Source: Streptococcus mitis NCTC 12261
Lineage (GTDB): Bacteria > Bacillota > Bacilli > Lactobacillales > Streptococcaceae
Direction of reading: 5' to 3'
DNA length: 64,000 nt
Assembly (NCBI RefSeq): GCF_000148585.2
Contig: NZ_CP028414.1
Location: 735,501-799,500, forward strand
Made by a program: the position numbers and the translations under genes
Shown here: piece after piece, positions 25,486 to 37,881 of the stretch
How positions within the stretch are numbered: position 1 is the stretch's first letter
Layout of the letters: each line of letters begins with the position of its first letter
The notes under the pieces: model-generated
What the model was told of the DNA's origin: nothing
What the model saw: only the letters and a program-made list of their open reading frames with translations
Database searches by the model: none

Positions 25486-27140
25486 TGTATCAAGCACTTT
25501 ATCGAAAATATAGAAGTCAAAACTTCTCCCAGTTGGTTGGTCAAGAAGTTGTGGCTAAGACTCTTAAACAAGCGGTGGAGCAAGAGAAAATAAGTCATGC
25601 TTATCTTTTTTCTGGTCCTCGTGGAACGGGAAAAACCAGTGTAGCTAAGATATTTGCCAAGGCTATGAACTGTCCAAATCAAGTGGGTGGGGAACCTTGT
25701 AATAACTGCTATATTTGTCAGGCAGTGACGGACGGTAGTTTAGAAGATGTCATCGAAATGGATGCAGCTTCTAATAATGGGGTCGATGAAATCCGTGAAA
25801 TTCGTGATAAATCTACCTACGCCCCTAGTCTTGCCCGTTATAAGGTTTATATCATAGACGAGGTTCACATGCTGTCTACAGGAGCTTTTAATGCCCTTCT
25901 AAAGACGCTGGAAGAGCCAACACAGAATGTGGTCTTTATTTTGGCCACTACTGAATTGCACAAGATACCTGCTACGATTCTATCTCGTGTGCAACGTTTT
26001 GAATTTAAATCAATTAAGACACAGGATATTAAGGAGCATATTCGCTATATCTTAGACAAAGAAAATATCAGTTCTGAACCAGAAGCTGTGGAAATCATTG
26101 CTAGACGGGCTGAAGGTGGAATGCGGGACGCCTTGTCTATTTTAGATCAAGCCCTGAGTTTAACACAGGGAAATGAGCTGACGACTGCTATCTCTGAAGA
26201 AATTACTGGCACAATTAGTCTATCAGCCTTGGATGATTATGTGGCTGCCTTGTCTCAACAGGATGTTCCCAAGGCTTTGTCTTGCTTGAATCTTCTTTTT
26301 GACAATGGTAAGAGCATGACTCGTTTTGTGACCGACCTTTTACACTATTTAAGAGACTTGTTAATTGTTCAAACAGGGGGAGAAAACACTCATCATAGTC
26401 CAGTCTTTGTAGAAAATTTGACACTTCCTCAAGAAAATCTGTTTGAAATGATTCGCTTAGCGACAGTCAGTTTAGCAGATATTAAGTCTAGTTTGCAGCC
26501 TAAGATTTATGCTGAGATGATGACTATCCGTTTGGCAGAGATTAAGCCTGAACCAGCTCTTTCTGGGGCAGTTGAACATGAAATTTCTGCATTGAGACAG
26601 GAAGTTGCGCGTCTTAAACAAGAACTCGCAAATGTGGGAACTGTACCCAAGACAACAAGTCCAGCACCTAGTCGCCCAGCAGCAGGCCAGACAGTCTATC
26701 GTGTGGATCGCAATAAAGTGCAATCTATCCTACAAGAGGCCGTCGAAAAACCTGATTTAGCACGTCAAAACCTGATTCGTTTGCAGAATGCCTGGGGAGA
26801 AGTGATTGAAAGTCTTGGTGGGCCGGACAAGGCTTTGCTAGTTGGTTCTCAACCGGTTGCCGCCAATGAGCACCATGCTATTCTTGCTTTTGAGTCTAAC
26901 TTCAATGCTGGTCAAACCATGAAACGGGACAATCTCAACACCATGTTTGGTAACATCCTCAGTCAGGCAGCAGGTTTTTCACCCGAAATTTTAGCCATTT
27001 CCATGGAGGAATGGAAAGAAGTTCGAGCAGCCTTTTCAGCCAAAGCCAAATCTTCTCAAACTGAAAAAGAAGCAGAAGAAAGTCTGATTCCAGAAGGATT
27101 TGAATTTTTGGCTGATAAAGTGAAGGTAGAGGAAGACTAA
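25485..27140 (+). CDS. dnaX: DNA polymerase III subunits gamma/tau
   Basis: The clamp-loader ATPase of the replicative polymerase. The 551-residue protein has Walker A GPRGTGKTS near residue 43 and four zinc cysteines in CPNQVGGEPCNNCYIC. Walker B is IIDEVHML, and the SRC-type sensor is ATILSRVQRF. The ATG at 25485 overlaps the GAF stop. The earlier in-frame start at 25452 lies inside the GAF gene. I see no A-rich slippery heptamer with a following stem that would produce a short gamma form, so only the full tau-like product is expected. Confidence 0.96.
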   Translation: MYQALYRKYRSQNFSQLVGQEVVAKTLKQAVEQEKISHAYLFSGPRGTGKTSVAKIFAKAMNCPNQVGGEPCNNCYICQAVTDGSLEDVIEMDAASNNGVDEIREIRDKSTYAPSLARYKVYIIDEVHMLSTGAFNALLKTLEEPTQNVVFILATTELHKIPATILSRVQRFEFKSIKTQDIKEHIRYILDKENISSEPEAVEIIARRAEGGMRDALSILDQALSLTQGNELTTAISEEITGTISLSALDDYVAALSQQDVPKALSCLNLLFDNGKSMTRFVTDLLHYLRDLLIVQTGGENTHHSPVFVENLTLPQENLFEMIRLATVSLADIKSSLQPKIYAEMMTIRLAEIKPEPALSGAVEHEISALRQEVARLKQELANVGTVPKTTSPAPSRPAAGQTVYRVDRNKVQSILQEAVEKPDLARQNLIRLQNAWGEVIESLGGPDKALLVGSQPVAANEHHAILAFESNFNAGQTMKRDNLNTMFGNILSQAAGFSPEILAISMEEWKEVRAAFSAKAKSSQTEKEAEESLIPEGFEFLADKVKVEED

Positions 27141-27152
27141 AGAAAGATTTCA

Positions 27153-27167
27153 TGATACAATAAGTTT
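27153..27167 (+). promoter_or_regulatory. Extended -10 promoter giving a predicted leaderless small-protein mRNA
   Basis: TGA TACAAT with the hexamer at 27156-27161, 6 nt before the ATG at 27168, the same geometry as at 5780 and 24976. Confidence 0.55.
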
Positions 27168-27362
27168 ATGAATAGACAACAATTTATTATCATTGCGCTG
27201 TTTACAGCTGCTGAGACCTATTTTTTCAATGAAGCTTGGATGACTGGTCGTTATATTATGGCAGCCTTTTGGGCCATTTTGCTCTTTAGAAATTTTCGAG
27301 TAAGTTACTTGATGGGCAAAATAGTGGATGTCATTGACCAGCATTTAAAAGGAAAAGACTAG
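27168..27362 (+). CDS. DUF3272-like small membrane protein
   Basis: A 64-residue protein with two hydrophobic stretches (IIIALFTAAETYFF and YIMAAFWAILLF) separated by a short loop, then a charged C-terminal tail. It resembles a streptococcal family I recall as DUF3272, function unknown. It lies between dnaX and the suf operon and has no Shine-Dalgarno. The -10 box sits 6 nt before its ATG. A terminator follows, so it is not part of the suf transcript. Confidence 0.7.
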   Translation: MNRQQFIIIALFTAAETYFFNEAWMTGRYIMAAFWAILLFRNFRVSYLMGKIVDVIDQHLKGKD

Positions 27363-27383
27363 TCCTCAGCTTCTAGACAAAAT

Positions 27384-27408
27384 CAAAGCCTTTTAGGCTT
27401 TTTTTTGT
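27384..27408 (+). terminator. Terminator before the suf operon
   Basis: AAAGCC (27385-27390) and GGCTTT (27396-27401) form a short stem followed by a T run. Confidence 0.75.
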
Positions 27409-27414
27409 TATACT
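27406..27414 (+). promoter_or_regulatory. Extended -10 of the suf operon
   Basis: TGT TATACT with the hexamer at 27409-27414, directly after the preceding terminator, about 100 nt before the sufC start. I see no clear -35, as is common with extended -10 promoters. Confidence 0.5.
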
Positions 27415-27512
27415 ATAAAAGTATATTTATTGACCTTTTACCGTATTTTCTAGGGAAATCAAGTATGTTTCCAGTAAGAACTGTAAAGGCCTTGAAAAAG
27501 AAAGGAACTATC

Positions 27513-28283
27513 ATGTCAGTATTAGAGATCAAAGATCTTCACGTTGAGATTGAAGGAAAAGAAATTTTAAAAGGGGTTAACCTGACCCTGAAAACAGGAG
27601 AAATCGCCGCTATCATGGGACCAAATGGTACAGGTAAATCGACTCTTTCTGCAGCTATCATGGGAAATCCAAACTATGAGGTTACCAAAGGTGAAGTCTT
27701 GTTTGATGGCGTAAACATCCTTGAGTTGGAAGTTGACGAGCGTGCGCGTATGGGACTTTTCCTTGCTATGCAATACCCATCAGAAATTCCTGGAATTACC
27801 AATGCTGAGTTTCTTCGTGCAGCCATGAATGCTGGTAAAGAAGACGATGAGAAGATTTCAGTTCGTGAGTTTATCACTAAATTGGATGAGAAGATGGAAT
27901 TGCTCAACATGAAAGAAGAAATGGCTGAGCGTTACCTCAACGAAGGTTTCTCTGGTGGTGAGAAAAAACGTAATGAGATTCTTCAACTTTTGATGTTGGA
28001 GCCAACATTTGCCCTTTTGGATGAGATTGACTCTGGTCTTGATATTGACGCTCTTAAAGTTGTGTCTAAGGGTGTTAATGCCATGCGTGGTGAAGGCTTT
28101 GGTGCTATGATTATCACTCACTACCAACGTCTTTTGAACTACATCACACCAGACGTGGTACACGTGATGATGGAAGGGCGTGTTGTCCTTTCAGGTGGTC
28201 CAGAATTGGCTGCACGTTTGGAACGTGAAGGATACGCAAAACTAGCTGAAGAACTTGGCTACGACTACAAGGAAGAATTGTAA
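27513..28283 (+). CDS. sufC: Fe-S cluster assembly ATPase SufC
   Basis: The ABC-type ATPase of the SufBCD scaffold complex that builds iron-sulfur clusters. The 256-residue protein has Walker A GPNGTGKST, signature SGGEKKRNEILQ and Walker B FALLDEIDSGLDIDAL, the last typical of SufC. I chose ATG 27513 (MSVLEIKDLHVEIEG), preceded by AAAGGAAC. The long upstream extension of the frame to 27405 overlaps the terminator and is not coding. First gene of sufCDSUB, the usual Firmicute order. Confidence 0.97.
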   Translation: MSVLEIKDLHVEIEGKEILKGVNLTLKTGEIAAIMGPNGTGKSTLSAAIMGNPNYEVTKGEVLFDGVNILELEVDERARMGLFLAMQYPSEIPGITNAEFLRAAMNAGKEDDEKISVREFITKLDEKMELLNMKEEMAERYLNEGFSGGEKKRNEILQLLMLEPTFALLDEIDSGLDIDALKVVSKGVNAMRGEGFGAMIITHYQRLLNYITPDVVHVMMEGRVVLSGGPELAARLEREGYAKLAEELGYDYKEEL

Positions 28284-28310
28284 TTCCCTCGTATCTTTTA
28301 GGAGAAGTAA

Positions 28311-29573
28311 ATGACTAAAGAAAATATTAAACTTTTTTCAGAAATGCACGCTGAACCAAGCTGGTTGGCTGACCTCCGTCAAAAAGCTTTTGATAAGATT
28401 GAGAGTTTAGAGTTACCAGTTATTGAGCGTGTCAAATTCCACCGTTGGAATCTGGGTGATGAAACGATTACAGAAAGTGAGCCATCAGCAAATGTTCCAG
28501 ATTTCACTGCACTAGATAATCACTTGAAGTTGGTGCAAGTAGGAACTCAAACTGTTTTTGAGCAAATTCCAGTTGAGTTGGCTGAACAGGGTGTCGTCTT
28601 TACAGACTTCCACTCAGCTTTAGAAGAAATTCCAGAGCTTATTGAAGAATTCTTCATGTCATCTGTTAAGTATGACGATGACAAGTTGGCAGCCTACCAT
28701 ACAGCTTATTTCAACAGTGGTGCTGTTCTCTACATTCCTGATAATGTTGAGATTAAAGAACCAATCGAAGGAATTTTCTATCAAGATAGTGATAGCGATG
28801 TGCCGTTTAACAAGCATATTATGATTATCGCTGGTAAAAATTCTAAGATTAGTTATCTGGAACGTTTAGAGTCACGCGGTGAAGGAAGTGCCAAAGCAAC
28901 TGCTAATATCACAGTAGAAGTAATTGCACGTTCTGGTGCTCAAGTGAAGTTTGCTGCTATCGATCGTTTAGGAGAAAACGTCACTGCCTACATTAGCCGT
29001 CGTGGTAAATTAGGCAACGATGCAAGCATTGACTGGGCAATCGGTGTCATGAACGAAGGGAACGTCGTTGCGGACTTTGATAGTGACTTGATTGGTAACG
29101 GTAGCCATGCAGATCTCAAGGTTGTAGCTCTTTCAAGTGGTCGTCAGGTACAAGGGATTGATACTCGAGTGACTAACTATGGTTGCAACTCAATCGGAAA
29201 TATCCTACAACATGGGGTTATTCTTGAAAAAGCAACTTTAACTTTCAACGGTATCGGGCACATTATCAAGGGGGCTAAGGGAGCAGATGCGCAACAAGAA
29301 AGTCGTGTTCTCATGCTTTCAGACCAAGCGCGTTCAGATGCCAATCCAATTCTTTTGATTGATGAAAATGACGTAACTGCAGGACATGCGGCTTCTATCG
29401 GTCAGGTAGATCCAGAAGACATGTACTACCTCATGAGCCGTGGTTTAGATAAGGCAACTGCAGAACGTTTGGTTGTTCGTGGTTTCCTTGGCTCCGTTAT
29501 CGTTGAGATTCCAGTCAAGGAAGTTCGTGATGAAATGATTGCAACTATCGAAGAAAAATTGTCAAAACGCTAA
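28311..29573 (+). CDS. sufD: Fe-S cluster assembly protein SufD
   Basis: A 420-residue beta-helix protein that forms the scaffold with SufB and SufC. Family features include the conserved C-terminal block DQQARSDANPILLIDENDV-like sequence, here DQARSDANPILLIDENDV, followed by AGHAASIGQVDPEDMYYLMS. It starts 27 nt after sufC with AGGAGAAG upstream. Sequence similarity to sufB downstream is visible in the shared YYLMSRGL segment. Confidence 0.96.
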   Translation: MTKENIKLFSEMHAEPSWLADLRQKAFDKIESLELPVIERVKFHRWNLGDETITESEPSANVPDFTALDNHLKLVQVGTQTVFEQIPVELAEQGVVFTDFHSALEEIPELIEEFFMSSVKYDDDKLAAYHTAYFNSGAVLYIPDNVEIKEPIEGIFYQDSDSDVPFNKHIMIIAGKNSKISYLERLESRGEGSAKATANITVEVIARSGAQVKFAAIDRLGENVTAYISRRGKLGNDASIDWAIGVMNEGNVVADFDSDLIGNGSHADLKVVALSSGRQVQGIDTRVTNYGCNSIGNILQHGVILEKATLTFNGIGHIIKGAKGADAQQESRVLMLSDQARSDANPILLIDENDVTAGHAASIGQVDPEDMYYLMSRGLDKATAERLVVRGFLGSVIVEIPVKEVRDEMIATIEEKLSKR

Positions 29574-29580
29574 GGGGTAG

Positions 29581-31237
<1,657 letters not shown>

Positions 31238-31294
31238 GGCAAGTTTCTTTTGTCTTATGAATCAGTAGAAATGAAGAATGAAAGAAAGGATATT

Positions 31295-32707
31295 ATGGCT
31301 GAAGAAAGAGTAGAACCAAAACCAATTGACCTTGGTGAATATAAATTTGGTTTCCATGATGATGTAGAGCCTGTCCTATCGACAGGAAAAGGATTGAATG
31401 AAGATGTCATTCGTGAACTATCAGCTGCTAAGGGAGAACCTGAGTGGATGCTAGAATTCCGTTTGAAGTCTTATGAAACCTTCAAAAAAATGCCCATGCA
31501 AACTTGGGGAGCAGACTTGTCAGAGATTGACTTTGATGACTTGATTTATTACCAAAAACCATCTGATAAACCAGCTCGTTCATGGGATGAGGTTCCTGAA
31601 AAAATTAAAGAAACCTTTGAACGTATCGGGATTCCGGAAGCTGAGCGTGCCTATCTAGCAGGTGCCTCTGCCCAGTATGAGTCAGAAGTGGTTTACCACA
31701 ACATGAAGGAAGAGTTCCAGAAGTTGGGGATTATCTTTACAGATACGGATTCTGCCCTCAAGGAATACCCAGACTTGTTTAAACAATACTTTGCTAAGTT
31801 GGTACCGCCAACAGATAACAAATTGGCTGCCCTTAACTCAGCAGTATGGTCTGGTGGAACCTTTATCTACGTACCAAAAGGGGTCAAGGTAGATATTCCT
31901 CTTCAAACTTACTTCCGTATCAACAACGAGAATACAGGTCAGTTTGAACGTACCTTGATTATCGTTGATGAGGGAGCAAGTGTCCATTATGTAGAAGGAT
32001 GTACAGCGCCAACTTATTCAAGTAACAGCTTGCACGCTGCCATCGTAGAAATCTTTGCCTTGGATGGAGCTTATATGCGTTATACGACTATCCAAAACTG
32101 GTCTGATAACGTCTATAACTTGGTAACCAAACGTGCTAAAGCTCAAAAGGATGCCACTGTTGAGTGGATTGATGGTAACTTGGGTGCTAAAACAACCATG
32201 AAATACCCATCTGTTTACCTAGATGGAGAAGGGGCGCGTGGTACCATGCTCTCTATTGCCTTTGCCAATGCAGGGCAACACCAGGACACTGGTGCCAAGA
32301 TGATCCACAATGCTCCACATACCAGCTCGTCTATTGTGTCTAAATCCATCGCTAAAGGCGGAGGAAAGGTTGACTACCGTGGACAGGTAACTTTTAATAA
32401 GAACTCTAAGAAATCTGTTTCTCACATCGAGTGTGATACCATTATCATGGATGACTTGTCAGCATCAGATACCATTCCGTTTAACGAAATTCACAACTCA
32501 CAAGTCGCTTTGGAACACGAAGCTAAGGTATCTAAGATTTCAGAAGAGCAACTCTATTACCTCATGAGCCGTGGATTGTCAGAATCTGAAGCAACTGAGA
32601 TGATTGTAATGGGATTTGTAGAACCCTTTACAAAAGAACTTCCAATGGAATATGCAGTTGAGCTGAACCGCTTGATCAGCTACGAAATGGAAGGATCAGT
32701 TGGGTAA
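31295..32707 (+). CDS. sufB: Fe-S cluster assembly protein SufB
   Basis: The main scaffold protein for Fe-S assembly. The 470-residue product has the SufB blocks [27 protein letters not shown] and [24 protein letters not shown] 31295 ([13 protein letters not shown]) follows AAAGGA. An earlier in-frame ATG at 31271 and the TTG at 31250 are less well placed. It is the last gene of the suf operon, followed by a terminator shared with the convergent dacA. Confidence 0.96.
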   Translation: MAEERVEPKPIDLGEYKFGFHDDVEPVLSTGKGLNEDVIRELSAAKGEPEWMLEFRLKSYETFKKMPMQTWGADLSEIDFDDLIYYQKPSDKPARSWDEVPEKIKETFERIGIPEAERAYLAGASAQYESEVVYHNMKEEFQKLGIIFTDTDSALKEYPDLFKQYFAKLVPPTDNKLAALNSAVWSGGTFIYVPKGVKVDIPLQTYFRINNENTGQFERTLIIVDEGASVHYVEGCTAPTYSSNSLHAAIVEIFALDGAYMRYTTIQNWSDNVYNLVTKRAKAQKDATVEWIDGNLGAKTTMKYPSVYLDGEGARGTMLSIAFANAGQHQDTGAKMIHNAPHTSSSIVSKSIAKGGGKVDYRGQVTFNKNSKKSVSHIECDTIIMDDLSASDTIPFNEIHNSQVALEHEAKVSKISEEQLYYLMSRGLSESEATEMIVMGFVEPFTKELPMEYAVELNRLISYEMEGSVG

Positions 32708-32761
32708 AATTTGATTTTAGATTTACCCAAGGTCAAGAACTTTGAAGATGAACTTCTAACA

Positions 32762-32793
32762 AAAAATCGCGGTTTAAAATCGCGATTTTTTTA
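32762..32793. terminator. Terminator between sufB and dacA
   Basis: AAAATCGCG and CGCGATTTTT form a 9-bp stem with T run on the plus strand and A run on the other, so it may act on both converging genes. Confidence 0.8.
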
Positions 32794-34032
32794 TAATTTT
32801 TCGTTGATGAAGCGGATAAACTGATTCCACCAAACTTTTAAGAAGAAGGCTTTTTCAACTTTCTTTTCTGCTACCATTTCAAAACTAGGACGTTCTGTAG
32901 TGATGTAACCTTGACCAATCAAATCATTGTCTTCATAAGTTAAATGACCAACCACTGTTCCGGCTTCAAGTGGTGCTGGGATTGCTTTAGAATCAGGTGT
33001 GAATTGAACAGATTGAGAAGATTGACCCCCAACACGTTCAATTAGAGAGATATCATCTTTGGCAATAGCAGTGACTGTATCTTCTTTTCCATCTTGTACA
33101 GGGGCTTTACTATCTTGGTAGGCATCGCCTTTTTGAACGATTTTACGAAGTGTGAATGTAGAAGAGATATAATCCATTAGTGAAGATGTAGCTGTGAAGC
33201 GAGCGTAAGGATTATTGTCTTGATGATCTGCATTCAAAACAACTGTGATAACCCTCATCCCTTTTTCAACAGTAGTACCAACAAAAGATTCTCCAGCCTT
33301 GTCTGTTGTTCCTGTCTTAAGGCCATCAAAACCACCGCGATAAGCAGGCATACCCTCTAACATGTAGTTGGTAGAAGTGATTGTCATTCCAGCAAAAGTA
33401 GAAGAAGGTTTTTTCGTGATTTCCAAGACTTGTGGGTATTTTTTGATGAGGTTGCGAGCAACGATAGCGACATCATAAGCACTGAGCTTATTTTCCTCAT
33501 CTTTTTTAGAACCTGGGTAAATGTTATCCCCTAGAGTCTCATTGTTAAGACCCGTCGTATTAACAACAGTGGCATCCTGAATTCCCCATTCCAAGAGTTT
33601 TGCGCGCATCATATCGACGAAATCTTTTTCTGAGCCAGCAATTTTCTCAGCTAGGGCAATAGCCGCACTGTTAGCACTAGATACTAGGGTTGCTTCAAGT
33701 AGTTGTTCGACGGTGTAATTACGAGCCTCCATAGGAACGTTACTCGCTTCAGAATTTGTCGTTAATTTGTAAGGATAATCAGAAATATCTACCGGAGTTG
33801 ATAGTGTAATACTGCCATTTTCCAAGGCTTCATAGACAAGATAAACAGTAATTAACTTTGTGATTGAAGCAATTTCAACTGGCTGGGTTGCATCTTTCTC
33901 ATAGAGAATTTTACCAGTATTCGCCTCAACGGCAATTGCATGTTTAGCAGCAATATTAAAATCTTGAGCAGCAACAGTAGATGCTGAGCCAATAACGGAA
34001 AGGCTTAAAAGAGTTAAAATTATTTTTTTCAT
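32791..34032 (-). CDS. dacA: D-alanyl-D-alanine carboxypeptidase (PBP3)
   Basis: A low-molecular-mass penicillin-binding protein that trims the terminal D-Ala of peptidoglycan stem peptides. The 413-residue precursor has a signal peptide (MKKIILTLLSLSVIGSASTVAA), catalytic Ser56 in SITK, the SAN triad in VSSANSAAI and the KTGT motif. A beta-rich PBP5-type domain follows. The C-terminus FFLKVWWNQFIRFINEKL is the expected amphipathic membrane anchor. Length equals that of pneumococcal PBP3 as I recall it. It is convergent with sufB and divergent from the permease gene. Confidence 0.96.
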   Translation of the reverse strand: MKKIILTLLSLSVIGSASTVAAQDFNIAAKHAIAVEANTGKILYEKDATQPVEIASITKLITVYLVYEALENGSITLSTPVDISDYPYKLTTNSEASNVPMEARNYTVEQLLEATLVSSANSAAIALAEKIAGSEKDFVDMMRAKLLEWGIQDATVVNTTGLNNETLGDNIYPGSKKDEENKLSAYDVAIVARNLIKKYPQVLEITKKPSSTFAGMTITSTNYMLEGMPAYRGGFDGLKTGTTDKAGESFVGTTVEKGMRVITVVLNADHQDNNPYARFTATSSLMDYISSTFTLRKIVQKGDAYQDSKAPVQDGKEDTVTAIAKDDISLIERVGGQSSQSVQFTPDSKAIPAPLEAGTVVGHLTYEDNDLIGQGYITTERPSFEMVAEKKVEKAFFLKVWWNQFIRFINEKL

Positions 34033-34134
34033 AGTAAGTTTATTCTATCATAAAGAAAAAAATATTCCCAGTTTCATGATATAAGAAAGAAGCTTTTTTG
34101 AAAGTGTGGTAAAATAGATGAATGGAGGTACCTC

Positions 34135-35244
34135 ATGTTTCGTAAGAATAAATTATTTTTTTGGACCAGTGAGATTTTACTATTAACCATTATCTTTTAT
34201 TTATGGAGAGAGATGGGAGCGATTATTACACCTTTTGTAAGCGTTGCAAACACTATAATGATTCCCTTTCTTTTAGGTGGTTTTTTATATTATTTGACCA
34301 ATCCTATTGTAAATTTTTTACAAAAGTATTTCAAAATTAACCGTATCATTGGTATTCTACTAACCTTGTGCGCCTTGGTTTGGGGGCTAGTTATTGGGGT
34401 AGTCTATCTCTTACCGATTTTGATTAATCAGCTGACAAGTTTGATTGCAACAAGTCAGACAATTTATAGTCGTTTGCAAGATTTGATTGTGGATTTATCT
34501 ACTTATCCAGCCTTTCAAAATTTAGATATTCAAGCGACGATTCAACAGTTAAATCTCTCCTATGTAGATATTCTACAGAATATCCTAAATAGTGTAACGA
34601 ATAGTGTTGGAAGTGTCCTATCTGCGCTCTTTAGTACTGTTTTGATTATTATCATGACCCCTGTATTTTTAATTTATTTTTTGTTAGATGGTCACAAGTT
34701 CTTGCCGATGCTTGAACGTACTGTTTTAAAGCGAGACAAGTTGCATATTACAGGTCTTTTAAAAAATTTGAATACTACAATTGCTCGATATATTAGTGGA
34801 GTTGCTATTGATGCGATTATTATTGGTTGTTTGGCCTTTATCGGATATAGCGTAATCGGTTTGAAATACGCTTTGGTCTTCGCTATCTTTTCAGGATTAG
34901 CCAATCTCATTCCTTATGTAGGCCCAAGTATTGGTTTGATTCCGATGATTATCGCTAATGTCTTTACTGATCCTCATAGAATGCTGATTGCAGTTGTTTA
35001 TATGCTGATTATTCAACAAGTGGATGGAAATATTCTTTACCCTCGAATCGTTGGTGGTGTGATGAAGGTTCATCCAATTACGATTTTAGTATTACTTTTG
35101 TTATCAAGTAATATCTATGGTGTCATTGGTATGATTGTCGCAGTACCAACCTATTCTATCTTAAAAGAAATTTCTAAGTTTTTATCACGCTTGTATGAAA
35201 ATCATAAAATAATGAAAGAACGAGAAAGAGAATTAGCTAAGTAA
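34135..35244 (+). CDS. AI-2E family (PerM/YtvI-like) transporter
   Basis: A 369-residue membrane protein with about eight hydrophobic segments and the AI-2E/UPF0118 pattern, including GLANLIPYVGPSIGLIP and a C-terminal IVGGVMKVHPITILVLLLLS. Family members export diverse solutes (AI-2, Na+/H+ exchange), so the substrate is unknown. ATG at 34135 follows TGGAGG. Transcribed divergently from dacA with its own terminator at 35248. Confidence 0.85.
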   Translation: MFRKNKLFFWTSEILLLTIIFYLWREMGAIITPFVSVANTIMIPFLLGGFLYYLTNPIVNFLQKYFKINRIIGILLTLCALVWGLVIGVVYLLPILINQLTSLIATSQTIYSRLQDLIVDLSTYPAFQNLDIQATIQQLNLSYVDILQNILNSVTNSVGSVLSALFSTVLIIIMTPVFLIYFLLDGHKFLPMLERTVLKRDKLHITGLLKNLNTTIARYISGVAIDAIIIGCLAFIGYSVIGLKYALVFAIFSGLANLIPYVGPSIGLIPMIIANVFTDPHRMLIAVVYMLIIQQVDGNILYPRIVGGVMKVHPITILVLLLLSSNIYGVIGMIVAVPTYSILKEISKFLSRLYENHKIMKERERELAK

Positions 35245-35247
35245 AAG

Positions 35248-35272
35248 TCAGGAAATTCCTGATTTTTCTTTT
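35248..35272 (+). terminator. Terminator after the AI-2E family gene
   Basis: TCAGGAA and TTCCTGA form a tight stem followed by TTTTTCTTTTT. Confidence 0.8.
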
Positions 35273-35351
35273 TCATTAAAGAAGTGATAGGAGTAGAATT
35301 ACCGTTTAGATTAGCAGATTAAGAATAATTCACAAAAACTTTGTAAAACAC

Positions 35352-35379
35352 TTGCAATTTAGCTGAAATTTGATAAAAT
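35352..35379 (+). promoter_or_regulatory. tuf promoter
   Basis: TTGCAA (35352-35357) and an extended TGA TAAAAT (35374-35379), 16-nt spacer, about 70 nt before the tuf start. Confidence 0.65.
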
Positions 35380-35450
35380 AGTAAGGAAAGTTAGACTGTA
35401 TTGCCTACTGTCTATCTATAAAATATATTTTATTGGAGGCTTTTACTCAA

Positions 35451-36647
<1,197 letters not shown>

Positions 36648-36692
36648 TTCGATTTAGTTCCCAGAAGAACAATTATTTAAGTCAGACACTAA

Positions 36693-36722
36693 AAGAATCT
36701 TGCTATGCAAGGTTCTTTTTTT
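36693..36722 (+). terminator. tuf terminator
   Basis: AAGAATCTTGC (36693-36703) pairs with GCAAGGTTCTT (36707-36717), then a T run. Confidence 0.85.
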
Positions 36723-36754
36723 CTGATATTGAACTAAAATTGAAGAATTGTACA

Positions 36755-36788
36755 CAAAAAAGCTCTATACACTTGATGGGCATAGAGC
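36755..36788 (-). terminator. Terminator of the helicase operon (minus strand)
   Basis: Read on the minus strand, GCTCTAT (36788-36782) pairs with ATAGAGC (36768-36762), followed by six T. Confidence 0.75.
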
Positions 36789-36798
36789 AAACGGAGCT

Positions 36799-37881
36799 TT
36801 ATCTGATATAGAGTTCTTGGTTTTTCAAGACAATTTCACGTACGCTTGCAAACTTTTTGAGTTTTTTGATTTCTTCTGGATGAGTGACGAGAGTGATAAC
36901 ATAGCCTTCTTTACCCATGCGACCTGTACGGCCAGCACGGTGAGTGTAGGTTTCAATATCTCTAGGAACATCAAAGTTTACGACACATTCTAGGCTATCG
37001 ATATCAATTCCACGTGCCAGAAGGTCTGTTGCAAGAAGTAGGGTTAGTTGCTTGTCTTTAAACTTTTCTAAGATGACTTTTCTAAATTTGACATTGACAT
37101 CACTAGCGAGGGAAACAGCCAGGATATCCCGATATTGTAGTTTTTCTTCTGCACTTCCAAGGTCTGATAGGCTGTTAAAGAAGACTAGACCACGGAAATC
37201 CTCTACATGAGCCAGTTTTCGTAGCATATCCACTCGGTGACGTTGCTCTACCTGCATGTAGAAGTGCTGGATGTTGTCCAGTTTTTGATCAGAGAGATTA
37301 ATGGTACGTGTGTTAGGCGCAATCTTCTTTTGGTCAAACTTGGTTGTCGCACTCATATAGACAAGTTGGTGGTCACGAGGTGCGTAGTGAGTAATTTTCT
37401 CGACAAAGTGTATCTGAGAATCATCTAGTAATTGGTCGAATTCATCCAGGATGATGGTTTCCACATTCATCATCTTGATTTTTTTCAATTTAATCAGTTC
37501 AAAGATACGGCCAGGGGTTCCAATCAGAATTTCTGGTCCTTTTTTGAGTCGTTCAATTTGACGTTTTTGACTCGAACCTGATAAGAAGAGTTGGGTAGTT
37601 AAGCAGATAGCTTCAGCCCACGTTTTACATACATCAAAAATCTGTCCAGCAAGCTCAGTATTTGGTGCTAGAATCAAGAGTTGTTGGTTTTTTTTCTTTT
37701 GTAGTCTGAGAAGACTTGGTAGAAGGTAAGCTAGGGTCTTACCAGTTCCTGTTGGGCTCACTCCTAGGAGGTTTTCTCCAGCAAGAAGGGGCTCAAATAG
37801 TTGGGTTTGAATGGGAGTGAATTCTTGGAAACCGAGTTGGTCACTCAGTTCTTGCCATTCAGTCGGTAGTTTGTTTTTCAT
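36799..37881 (-). CDS. DEAD-box-type ATP-dependent RNA helicase
   Basis: A 360-residue two-RecA-domain helicase. It has a Q motif (FQEFTPIQTQ), Walker A SPTGTGKT, TPGR, SAT and the C-terminal HRAGRTGRMG. Motif II reads DEFD rather than DEAD. It is short, with almost no C-terminal extension. RNA unwinding, probably in ribosome assembly or mRNA decay, is inferred from the family. Its ATG overlaps the stop of the oxidoreductase gene by 4 nt, so they form a two-gene operon. Confidence 0.9.
   Translation of the reverse strand: MKNKLPTEWQELSDQLGFQEFTPIQTQLFEPLLAGENLLGVSPTGTGKTLAYLLPSLLRLQKKKNQQLLILAPNTELAGQIFDVCKTWAEAICLTTQLFLSGSSQKRQIERLKKGPEILIGTPGRIFELIKLKKIKMMNVETIILDEFDQLLDDSQIHFVEKITHYAPRDHQLVYMSATTKFDQKKIAPNTRTINLSDQKLDNIQHFYMQVEQRHRVDMLRKLAHVEDFRGLVFFNSLSDLGSAEEKLQYRDILAVSLASDVNVKFRKVILEKFKDKQLTLLLATDLLARGIDIDSLECVVNFDVPRDIETYTHRAGRTGRMGKEGYVITLVTHPEEIKKLKKFASVREIVLKNQELYIR

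Noticed and set aside
25485-27140. Programmed frameshift producing a short DnaX (gamma) form
   Set aside because: No A AAA AAG-type slippery site followed by a stem was found in the expected region.
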